Below, piece after piece: positions 57,320 to 64,000 of a stretch of 64,000 nucleotides of DNA. Made by a program: the position numbers and the translations under genes. The stretch's first letter is position 1. Each line of letters opens with the position of its first letter. Origin of the DNA: Ectopseudomonas khazarica (GTDB lineage Bacteria; Pseudomonadota; Gammaproteobacteria; Pseudomonadales; Pseudomonadaceae); NCBI RefSeq assembly GCF_004521985.1, contig NZ_SBHZ01000012.1:124001-188000 (forward strand), in the 5' to 3' direction. The notes under the pieces were generated by a model. It was not told the DNA's origin. It saw only the letters and a list, made by a program, of their open reading frames with translations, and made no database searches.

Positions 57320-58018
57320 CTAGGTACGCTTGCGCGCGCAGCGGCTCATGTCCACTTGGCTCACATGGGAATTGCCCCAACCCATGACACAGGCCACCCG
57401 CTGATTGCGCTGGCGCTCCCAGGGTTCTACCGGGTAGGCCTTGTTCCACGCCTGGTAGAGCTGTCGATCCTGCTTCGACAGGCGCAGCTTGTAGCGGTCG
57501 GCCATGTAGAAGTAGGTGCGCGCGATCATTCCGCGAATCGCCGGGCGTGGCATCACCTTGCGCGCCTTGAAGTCCACCACCGTCTGGCAGCGGCCATACT
57601 GGTGCGGTTTCTGCGGCAGCCAGGCGAAACTGTAGTTGCTGCGGTCGCCGTTCACCTCGCCGATGCTCGGCACCAGGTTGTGCAGGTCGGCCTCGGCCTT
57701 GCGGAACTGGGTATCGTTGGCGGCGCAGTTCTTGCGCCCACCTTTCTGCCAGCATTGGCGCTGATGGCCGATTACCCAGGCCGGGACGATGTGTTCCCAC
57801 TCGATACGCCGAGCGCGATTGGCGTTCTTGCGCGGCGTGTAGCCGCAGGAATGCAGGTCCACGCGATTGCCACTGTATTTGCAGCCGCAATAGAACTCGG
57901 TCGACTGCTTGGCGTACAGCGGCCAGGCCAGGCGCTTGGCCTCGGCAAAGGTGGCAGGTGCGGCGTGGAGGGAGAGGCTGGCGAAACAGCAGAGCAGGGG
58001 GAGTAGGCGTCGAATCAT
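57320..58018 (-). CDS. endA: Secreted/periplasmic endonuclease I
   Basis: The 232-residue protein has a signal peptide (MIRRLLPLLCCFASLSLHAAP) and the EndA/Dns core: FYCGCKYSGNRVDLHSCGY, the beta-beta-alpha metal motif RRIEWEHIVPAWVIG, and ADLHNLVPSIGEVNGDRSNYSF. It degrades double-stranded DNA outside the cytoplasm. Several cysteines could form stabilising disulfides. Confidence 0.94.
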   Translation of the reverse strand: MIRRLLPLLCCFASLSLHAAPATFAEAKRLAWPLYAKQSTEFYCGCKYSGNRVDLHSCGYTPRKNANRARRIEWEHIVPAWVIGHQRQCWQKGGRKNCAANDTQFRKAEADLHNLVPSIGEVNGDRSNYSFAWLPQKPHQYGRCQTVVDFKARKVMPRPAIRGMIARTYFYMADRYKLRLSKQDRQLYQAWNKAYPVEPWERQRNQRVACVMGWGNSHVSQVDMSRCARKRT

Positions 58019-58130
58019 GGGGCGGCAGATTAGCCGCCGACATGTCTCGTGTGAAGATTAAAAGCGATGTTTTTCAATAGCTTATGTAGTGGCAAAGGGC
58101 CCCTCCATACAGTGAGAGGCCCTGCGTTCT

Positions 58131-59588
58131 TCAGGCGTTGCTCGAGGCTGCCGCTGTGATGCCTTGCACGCTCTCGCCGCGATCACGGCTGAACTGCGGT
58201 ATCAGCGAACCCACCACCATCCCCAGCAGGCTGAGCAGCAGCCCCGCCAGTTGCGGCGGCCAGAAGTCGGTTTCCTGGTAGGTCAGTTCCAGGATGATCC
58301 AGCTCGCCAGGCCCAGGCCGATGGCAAACAACGCGCCCTGGGTCGTCGCACGCTTCCAGAACAGACCGGCGAACAGTGGCACCACCGCGGCCACCAGGGT
58401 CACCTTGTAGGCATTGCCGACCATCTCGTAGATGCTCGCCGTGGAGTTCAGGGCGAACACCGAAGTGGCGATGGTCATGGCCACCACGCTGATACGCATG
58501 GCCAGCAGGAACTGGCGGTCGCTCATCGCTGGCACGAAGTTCTTCAGGATGTTCTCGGTGAAGGTCACCGACGGTGCCAGCAAGGTGCCCGAGGCGGTGG
58601 ACATGATTGCCGACAGCAGGGCACCGAAGAACATCACCTGAGCGAACAGCGGCGTGCGCTCCATGATCAGGTGCGGCAGGATCATCTGCGCATCCTCGGC
58701 CAGCCAGCGCTGCACCATCGCCGGGTCGATCAGCGAAGCGGCGTAGGTGAGGAAGATCGGCAGCATGCAGAACGACAGGTAGAACACCGCGCCGGCCATG
58801 GAGGCGCGGGCGGCGATGTTCTCGGTCTTGGCCGACATGACGCGGGCGTACACGTCCTGCTGCGGGATCGAGCCGAGCATGAGCGTCACCGCTGCCGCGA
58901 TGAAGGCAACGATATCCCGTGGCTCGAAGGCATGCATGAAGGTGAACTTGCCTTCGGCCGCTGCGTGGCTGATCACCACATCGGCGCCACCCGCCATGTC
59001 GCCGATCAGCCAGGTCAGGTAGACCAGCCCCAGGACGATGATGATCATCTGCATGAAGTCGGTCAGTGCCACCGACCACATGCCGCCGAACAGGGTGTAG
59101 AGCAGCACGATGCCGGTGCCGATCAGCATCCCCTGCGTGGTGCTGATGGACCCGTCGGAAAGCACGTTGAACACCACGCCCAGGGCGGTCAGCTGCGCTG
59201 CCACCCAGCCCAGGTACGAGCCGATGATCACCAGGCTGGTGAAGATCTCCACGTGCGGGCCGTAGCGCTTGCGAAAGAAGTCGCCGATGGTCAGCAGGTT
59301 CATGCGGTATAGCGGGCGGGCGAAGATCAGGCCGACCAGCATCAGGCAACCGAAGGAGCCGAACGGGTCCTCGACGATGCCGGCGAAACCGTCTTCGATG
59401 AAGGTGGCGGGAATGCCCAGCAGGGCTTCGGAGCCGAACCAGGTGGCGAACACCATGGCCGCGACCAGGGGAAAGGACATGCTCCTGCCGCCGGCGGCAA
59501 AGTCCTTGGCGTTCTTGACACGGGTGGATGCATAGAAGCCGACACCGACGGTGAACAGCAGGTAGATCGCAACAAACCAGATCAGCAT
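58131..59588 (-). CDS. Sodium:solute symporter
   Basis: The 485-residue protein has about 13 membrane helices and SSS-family features (FAAGGRSMSFPLVAAMVFATWFGSEALLGIP, GSIPQQDVYARVMSAK, FGALLSAIMSTASGTLLAPSVTFTENI). The substrate is unknown; PutP-, PanF- and choline-type relatives exist. An imperfect hairpin (AGGGCC...GGCCCT) at 58099-58126 may end the transcript. Confidence 0.9.
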   Translation of the reverse strand: MLIWFVAIYLLFTVGVGFYASTRVKNAKDFAAGGRSMSFPLVAAMVFATWFGSEALLGIPATFIEDGFAGIVEDPFGSFGCLMLVGLIFARPLYRMNLLTIGDFFRKRYGPHVEIFTSLVIIGSYLGWVAAQLTALGVVFNVLSDGSISTTQGMLIGTGIVLLYTLFGGMWSVALTDFMQMIIIVLGLVYLTWLIGDMAGGADVVISHAAAEGKFTFMHAFEPRDIVAFIAAAVTLMLGSIPQQDVYARVMSAKTENIAARASMAGAVFYLSFCMLPIFLTYAASLIDPAMVQRWLAEDAQMILPHLIMERTPLFAQVMFFGALLSAIMSTASGTLLAPSVTFTENILKNFVPAMSDRQFLLAMRISVVAMTIATSVFALNSTASIYEMVGNAYKVTLVAAVVPLFAGLFWKRATTQGALFAIGLGLASWIILELTYQETDFWPPQLAGLLLSLLGMVVGSLIPQFSRDRGESVQGITAAASSNA

Positions 59589-59997
59589 GGGGTGGATACC
59601 AGTGGCTCGCCCGTCGTCCGGCGTGGGCAGTGCCCGCTAGGCCGCCTGGACCGACAGAATTGTTGTTTTCATGGCGTGTCACGGCTGGCGAGCGAAACCG
59701 CCACGGCAGATGCCGCTGCGGGTTCGCGGCCACTTGCCGCAATGGGCGGGCAGTCTGCCAAAAACGTAAAATATGTCAAACAGATAAAAGCCTGCTGGGC
59801 AGAAAATCGACAAACGATGAGCCCCAAGAGCGGGCAATACAGGCAATCAGGGGCACACATCGGTGCTGCCGGGCAGGCGTTGTTGATATTTTACGAAGCC
59901 GCCCAGTCGCCGTCACCGAAGGCTCGGGCAGGCGTGGCGGCCCCCCTTGACTGGCGCGCCCACCCCGTGTCATCAGTTGGGCCGTTGTCCGCACTGC
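59589..59997. other. 409-bp non-coding region upstream of the symporter gene
   Basis: No credible gene is seen. The stretch 59760-59830 is AT-rich (AAAACGTAAAATATGTCAAACAG) and probably holds the symporter promoter. No operator was recognised. Confidence 0.4.
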
Positions 59998-61131
59998 CTA
60001 GCTGAACCGGGGCAGCCGCTGATCGTCGCGGGGCTCACCGTTGTCGACCTGCTGCGGCATGCCGGCGACCTTGATCACTGGTGTGCGTTCGCCCACCAGG
60101 CGCAGGTCGCGACGGGGCAGGGCGAAGCGCACGTCCAGGTCGCGCAAGGCATCGAGCAGTTGCAGGTTGATCTCCTGCTGGATGTCCATGTACTGGTTGT
60201 AGTCCGAGGTCAGGACGATGTAGACCACTTCGAAGGTCAGCTGGCTTTCGTCGAAACCGAGGAAATGCGCGCGGTCGAACCTGGCCTTGGGCGTGGCCCG
60301 GACGATATCGCCGACCGCCTCGGCCACCTGGCGGACCTTGTCGCTCGGCGTGTCGTAGTTGATACCGAACTTGAAGACGATGCGGCGTGTGTCCATGCGC
60401 TTGTAGTTGTGCACCACCTGGCGCAGCAGATCGGCGTTGGCACAGACCACCTGCTCACCGCTGAGGGAGCGGATGCGCGTGGTCTTCAGGCCGATGTGCT
60501 CGATGGTCCCGGCCACCTCGCCGAAGACCACGAAATCGCCGATCTCGAACGGCTTGTCGACGCCGATCGACAGCGAGGCGAACACATCGCTGAGGACCGT
60601 CTGCACCGCCAGTGCCACGGCGATACCGCCGACGCCCAGGCTGGCCACCAGCGCCGTGATATCCACCCCCAGGTTGGCCAGGATCGACAGCAGCATCACC
60701 GACCACACCACGATCAGGACCATGATGCTGATGATGGTGGTCATCACCGGGTTGTAGTGGCCGCCGTTCTTGCTCATCAGCAGACTGCGCGACCACAGGC
60801 GCACGCCGCTATCGACCCACAGCGCCACCTGCAGGGCCAGGGCGACGAACCAGGTATGACTCAGCGCGCTCTGCCAGCCGTCGGGCAGCTCCGGCAGGCG
60901 CAACGCCAGCAGCAAGGAAAAGGCCAGCAGCAACGAGCGGCTGGTGCGGCCGATCACCGCCGCCAGGAAGTTCGGCCAACTGCCGTCCTGCCCCTTCGAC
61001 CAGGCCTTGAGTCGTTTGTGCAGCGTGCTGACCAGGGTACGCAACACGCTGTAGATCAGCGCGGTGGCAACCACGACGATCGCCACGTTGAGCCAGAACT
61101 CTTGGTCCAGCCAGATATTCCATTGCTCCAT
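59998..61131 (-). CDS. MscS-family mechanosensitive channel protein
   Basis: The 377-residue protein has four to five N-terminal membrane helices, the pore-lining region LVASLGVGGIAVALAVQTVLSDVFASLSIGVDKPFEIGDFVVFG, and a C-terminal cytoplasmic vestibule domain with VVHNYKRMDTRRIVFKFGINYDTP. It is of the YnaI/YbdG-like MscS type, which relieves hypo-osmotic stress. I use the ATG at 61131 because upstream in-frame codons add 35 residues of arginine-rich, non-membrane sequence. Confidence 0.88.
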   Translation of the reverse strand: MEQWNIWLDQEFWLNVAIVVVATALIYSVLRTLVSTLHKRLKAWSKGQDGSWPNFLAAVIGRTSRSLLLAFSLLLALRLPELPDGWQSALSHTWFVALALQVALWVDSGVRLWSRSLLMSKNGGHYNPVMTTIISIMVLIVVWSVMLLSILANLGVDITALVASLGVGGIAVALAVQTVLSDVFASLSIGVDKPFEIGDFVVFGEVAGTIEHIGLKTTRIRSLSGEQVVCANADLLRQVVHNYKRMDTRRIVFKFGINYDTPSDKVRQVAEAVGDIVRATPKARFDRAHFLGFDESQLTFEVVYIVLTSDYNQYMDIQQEINLQLLDALRDLDVRFALPRRDLRLVGERTPVIKVAGMPQQVDNGEPRDDQRLPRFS

Positions 61132-61274
61132 CGCCAGGGGCCTCCAGAAAAAGACACATAGTTTTCTGTAGGCCCTGGGGGGCAGAAGTTCCCATGAATG
61201 GGGAGGGCAGTCGCTTCTCAGCAGCCCTGGCGACATGGCAGATGGCAGGAACGCCTCGGACGTACTCCGCGAAT

Positions 61275-61502
61275 CTATCGCTGCTCCGGTGATGAAGTGG
61301 ATTTCTGCAGGCTATTGGTCAGTGGTTCAAGCGACCAGAAAAACAGCAGCATGATCATCGCTGCGAGATTGCTCCGCGCCGCAGAGTACTCATTGTGCCA
61401 GAGCTCGATGAGCACCTCGCATCCGCTGTAGATGGCCAGGGTCAGCAGGATCAGACGGCACAGGTGGATGCTGCGTCTGGTGAGGAACTGGCGATCGTTC
61501 AT
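61275..61502 (-). CDS. Small membrane protein of unknown function
   Basis: The 75-residue product has two hydrophobic helices (LCRLILLTLAIYSGCEVLIELW and LAAMIMLLFFWSLEPL) with an N-terminal basic stretch. Only a weak ribosome binding site (TGGAAT) precedes the ATG. The membrane character argues for a real gene, but no family is recognised. Confidence 0.5.
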   Translation of the reverse strand: MNDRQFLTRRSIHLCRLILLTLAIYSGCEVLIELWHNEYSAARSNLAAMIMLLFFWSLEPLTNSLQKSTSSPEQR

Positions 61503-61930
61503 GAGGGAATTCCATTTCTCGGCATGCGGTAACAGCCGCCATCATATCGAAACAGCAGTGACGACTGGCAACGTCGAATATCCTCCAGGCCCCTGGTCGT
61601 CACCTGTACGTGAGGCTTCACACGCCTTGCGCGATCAGTGCGGAATCTTCCTTGCCCTTCGCCATTTTTGACACGGGGTGGCTAGACATGTCTGGCTGCC
61701 GTGGCTAGCGTCGCTTGCTGGGATGGGCTGAAGCCTGCCCCTTGAGCAGGCGTTGCCATTCGAATACTTCACCCGCTTTTGGCTTGATGTGCTCGGGCAT
61801 ACCAGCATCTAGCTGCTTGCTGGGTGATCGCTATGTCGCGTTAGGGCAGGCTTCGATTAGTTTTGTTGTCTGCTGAGCTGCCTATAAACAGTTTTATCCC
61901 TTTTCCCTTGCATCTCGGACGTCAGACCAC
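61503..61930. other. 428-bp non-coding region, compositionally AT-richer, with direct repeats
   Basis: No credible gene was found. It carries the left copies of two direct repeats that recur at 62245-62280: GTTAGGGCA at 61840-61848, and a roughly 29-bp imperfect repeat starting GGGCATACCAGC at 61795. A six-base hairpin, CCAGCA...TGCTGG, spans 61802-61823. Confidence 0.5.
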
Positions 61931-62253
61931 ATGAACGACTCCAAGCTTTTGATGAGAACAGCCGTCTCAGTGGCCATTGGGTTGCTGGTCTCGTTTCTGA
62001 CGTTGTGGTGGGTCACGAACCATCTGGATTTCATCTCACGTATTGCCTGTAGCGATGCCTTCACTCTGCCGGCGCTCGCCTGCCGTTTCGGTGGGGTTGG
62101 GGTCACGCTCTTGCTGGTACCTCTTTCAGGCGCCGTAGCATTCATTACTGCAAAGTGCCTTCTCCCAAAGTAGGTTAACGCTTGGCCGTACACAGGCCCG
62201 GGGCGGCCTAGCAATTCATCCAGGTCGACGCCACTGGGGCGTGTGTTAGGGCA
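61840..62253. repeat. Direct repeats bracketing the small gene
   Basis: GTTAGGGCA occurs at 61840-61848 and 62245-62253. The GTTAGGGC form resembles the core site (GTTRRRY) of integron attC sites, though the base after the purines is not the expected pyrimidine. A candidate opposite core, GGTTAAC, lies at 62172-62178 right after the gene. A second imperfect direct repeat starts at 61795 and 62249. Confidence 0.4.
61931..62173 (+). CDS. Small membrane protein in a candidate gene cassette
   Basis: The 80-residue product has two hydrophobic helices (AVSVAIGLLVSFLTLWWVTNHL and GVTLLLVPLSGAVAFITAKCLL) with three cysteines, including AC pairs around the middle loop. The gene lies between GTTAGGGCA direct repeats 405 bp apart, and its base composition is lower in GC than the window average. 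It could be an integron-style cassette gene; no family is recognised and the ribosome binding site is weak. Confidence 0.5.
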   Translation: MNDSKLLMRTAVSVAIGLLVSFLTLWWVTNHLDFISRIACSDAFTLPALACRFGGVGVTLLLVPLSGAVAFITAKCLLPK

Positions 62254-62425
62254 CATCGGCGTCTAGCTACTTCCTGCTGGCCGCAGGGGGATGAAGGTAG
62301 GTTTTCGTCAGTGCGTCGAGGGGCATCCGGGAAAAAAGAAGGCGATTTGTCCTCTGGCTGACCTTAATGCCGGCATCTTTTCTAGCCTGAGTGCTTGAGC
62401 TCAGGCTGGCCAAACACAAAAAACG

Positions 62426-62456
62426 AAAAAGCCCCGTCAGTGATGACGGGGCTTTT
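62426..62456. terminator. Bidirectional intrinsic terminator next to tRNA-Gly
   Basis: AAAAAGCCCCGTC and GACGGGGCTTTT pair across a short loop, with A- and T-runs on both sides. It should end the tRNA-Gly transcript, which is on the minus strand. Confidence 0.85.
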
Positions 62457-62466
62457 CTTGACTGTC

Positions 62467-62540
62467 TGGAGCGGGTGATGGGAATCGAACCCACGGCTCT
62501 AGCTTGGGAAGCTAGGGTATTACCATTATACGACACCCGC
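62467..62540 (-). tRNA. tRNA-Gly (CCC)
   Basis: On the minus strand the 74-nt sequence folds as a cloverleaf: acceptor GCGGGTG/CACCCGC, anticodon arm CTAGC-TTCCCAA-GCTAG with anticodon CCC, T loop GTTCGATTC, and an encoded TCCA end. Confidence 0.96.
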
Positions 62541-62625
62541 AGCGGGTGCCTTTATACCGGAACTCGGCACAGAAATGAAGCGCGAAGCGTTGCGACAGAT
62601 GCAGCCGCTCCGCGCTTGCGGGCCG

Positions 62626-63513
62626 TCATACCGCGACGGCCTGGAGGTCGCGCAGGTCGCCTTTGGCCGGCAGTTGCAGGCGTTTGCTGGGGGCGTTGAA
62701 GAAGTCCAGCAGTACGCGTTGGCACTGCAGCCAGGCAGCCTTGTGCTCCATGTCGAGGAAGTGCCCGGCATCGTCGATCACCGCGAACTGGGCGTTGTCG
62801 ATGTGCTGGGCGAACAGGCAGGCATCTTCCACCGAGGTGTATTCGTCGCGGTCGCCGTTGACGAACAGCAGCGGGATGTCGATGGCCTGCAGGCACTCCA
62901 TGCTGCAGTGCGCCTCCATGTTCAGCACCTGCTTGATGTGTGCGTACATCTGCCGGTACTCGTGTTCGTCCAGGGTGCTGACGTGCTTGTGGTTGAAGCG
63001 CTTGAACAGCGACGGCAGGTGCTTGCCGATGGTGCTGTTGACCAGCAGGGCGATGTTGTCGCGGTCCACGGCATTGAGAAAGCGCAGGCCCTTCTGCAGG
63101 TAGTCGAGCATCGGCACGTTGAGGATCGGTGAGAAGGAGCAGATGGCGGCCTTCTCCAGCGTGGCAGGGCGCTGGGCCAGGGCGAGCATGGAGGCGACGC
63201 CGCCCCAGGAGAAGGACATCAGATACTGGGCGCGGTAGTGGTCGATCAGCCTGAGCAGGATATCTGCTTCATCCTCCTTGCTGATCGGCGTGAAGTCGCT
63301 GTTGTACGGCTTCGACTGCCCGGCGTAGGGCAGGTCGAAGGCCACCACGTTGAACTGGCGCTGCAGGTATTTGACGGTTTGCGTGAACGAGGCCGTGGTC
63401 GCCAGAGAGCCATTGACCAGAATGACGGTCTTGCTTGCTGCCGGATTGCCGTAGAACTCCGTATGAACCTTGTGCTTCCTGTTGATCTCGACGACTGCGG
63501 TTTCTGGCCTCAT
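62626..63513 (-). CDS. phaG: PhaG: 3-hydroxyacyl-ACP to CoA transferase/thioesterase
   Basis: The 295-residue alpha/beta-fold protein matches PhaG closely: VNGSLATTASFTQTV, FDLPYAGQSKP, nucleophile S102 in SFSWGG, NSTIGKHLPSLFKRF, the HX4D motif HVSTLD, and DAGHFLDME. PhaG diverts 3-hydroxyacyl-ACP from fatty acid synthesis to medium-chain polyhydroxyalkanoate; its relative RhlA makes rhamnolipid precursors, but the length and N-terminus fit PhaG better. It is a single-gene unit beside tRNA-Gly. Confidence 0.92.
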   Translation of the reverse strand: MRPETAVVEINRKHKVHTEFYGNPAASKTVILVNGSLATTASFTQTVKYLQRQFNVVAFDLPYAGQSKPYNSDFTPISKEDEADILLRLIDHYRAQYLMSFSWGGVASMLALAQRPATLEKAAICSFSPILNVPMLDYLQKGLRFLNAVDRDNIALLVNSTIGKHLPSLFKRFNHKHVSTLDEHEYRQMYAHIKQVLNMEAHCSMECLQAIDIPLLFVNGDRDEYTSVEDACLFAQHIDNAQFAVIDDAGHFLDMEHKAAWLQCQRVLLDFFNAPSKRLQLPAKGDLRDLQAVAV

Positions 63514-63906
63514 GTCGTTTCCTCCTGGCGCAAATGGGTCAAGGCGAGCGGGCGGCCGTTCGCATTTGATTGAGCAGTCAGAAAAGCGCCTGAGCGTGAC
63601 AGCTTGATGTCAGGCGGGAGATTTTTATAAGTCTAGGAATTTCAATCAGTTAGGATCGAAACAGGCGAGCGCTCCAAGCCTTTTCGAGGCTGGGAGAGAG
63701 CGGTGTTACCAGGCAGGAATCCAGTCGGCGCAGCGCGCCAATAACTGAAAAAAACACGGCTTGTCTCGTCGTGACCGGTTGGTCATCTAGAGACTTATGG
63801 TGCGATTCAAGCAGTTGCCTTGCAGCGATGCAAGGGCGAGTCACATCTTTATCGCCCGTTGTGGGCACCGTTGGTCGGGTAGTCAGGTTTCGCGGCTGCG
63901 TTGCGA
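63514..63906. other. 393-bp non-coding region upstream of phaG
   Basis: No credible gene is present; a 72-codon open frame on the minus strand has no ribosome binding site or recognisable features. The region next to phaG is AT-rich (TTTTTATAAGTCTAGGAATTT) and likely contains its promoter. No sigma-54 site was recognised. Confidence 0.4.
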
Positions 63907-64000
63907 TCAGACGCTGGCGATTTCCGTGGCGGTGAGGGCGCGGTACTGGCCGGGTGCGAGCTGCGGATCGAGGACGATCTCGCCCATGCTTTCGCGGTGC
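63907..64000 (-). CDS. C-terminus of an RsuA-type pseudouridine synthase (partial)
   Basis: Only the last 30 codons are in the window, ending at 63907. They read HRESMGEIVLDPQLAPGQYR followed by ALTATEIASV, which resembles the C-terminal strand of 16S rRNA pseudouridine 516 synthase RsuA. The rest of the gene lies beyond the right edge, so the family assignment is tentative. Confidence 0.55.
   Translation of the reverse strand, partial: HRESMGEIVLDPQLAPGQYRALTATEIASV

Noticed and set aside
59592..60005. A 137-codon open frame upstream of the symporter gene.
   Set aside because: Composition is non-protein-like, and it overlaps the MscS gene end. It is better explained as intergenic DNA.
63650..63868. 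A 72-codon minus-strand open frame upstream of phaG.
   Set aside because: There is no ribosome binding site, no family resemblance, and it lies in an AT-rich promoter-like region.

Overview
The window is a piece of a high-GC gammaproteobacterial chromosome, almost certainly Pseudomonas. Signs of this are PhaG, the finR/fpr pair beside an ErdR-type regulator, the divergent gap/edd pair of the Entner-Doudoroff pathway, an AlgO-type Prc protease beside an EAL-CBS-GGDEF protein, an OprD-family porin, and a GcsR-type regulator beside a gcvH-gcvP-glyA-gcvT cluster. I guess the mendocina/oleovorans/alcaligenes side of the genus, with low confidence. No rRNA, phage, transposase or CRISPR array is visible, and most of the window reads as core genome.

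Layout. 0-11 kb: truncated FadL, DTW-domain tRNA modification enzyme, EamA exporter, ErdR-like regulator, finR/fpr, ppiA and a hydrolase, a LysR regulator, azoR, then EamA and RarD transporters. 11-19 kb: DHFR-like reductase, CigR-like protein, DEAD-box helicase, a tandem array of an 83-bp palindromic repeat, an ABC exporter, a YdjM-type membrane protein, arfB, mgsA and gap. 19-25.5 kb: edd, rdgC, tRNA-Val and tRNA-Asp, an FKBP lipoprotein, a DUF1232 protein and an overlapping XRE/unknown/Sel1 operon. 25.5-33 kb: EAL-CBS-GGDEF protein, prc, a quinone oxidoreductase, and ahpC and ahpF separated by a long nested palindrome and a terminator.

33-43 kb: allE with a divergent LysR gene, then a six-gene operon on the minus strand (binding protein, alkaline-phosphatase-superfamily hydrolase, two permeases, ATPase, HAD phosphatase) opposite a GntR/UTRA regulator. 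This looks like uptake and dephosphorylation of an unknown organophosphorus compound and is the least understood metabolic unit here. A YciI/DUF899/SnoaL trio follows. 43-48.4 kb: Sel1 lipoprotein, M14 peptidase, OprD-family porin, CHMI-type isomerase, and soxR divergent from an FMN reductase across a near-consensus SoxR box. 48.4-57 kb: glycine cleavage genes with a perfect-looking sigma-54 promoter and candidate GcsR sites upstream of gcvH, then sodC and gcsR. 57-64 kb: endA, a sodium:solute symporter, a MscS-type channel, two small membrane proteins (one bracketed by direct repeats resembling integron cassette borders), tRNA-Gly, phaG and the end of a pseudouridine synthase gene.

Regulatory logic visible in the DNA: OxyR-spaced tetrads before ahpC, a SoxR box before the reductase, a HexR-type box between gap and edd, sigma-54/GcsR control of glycine breakdown, a palindrome in front of the UTRA regulator, and paired inverted decamers around the porin/isomerase intergenic region.
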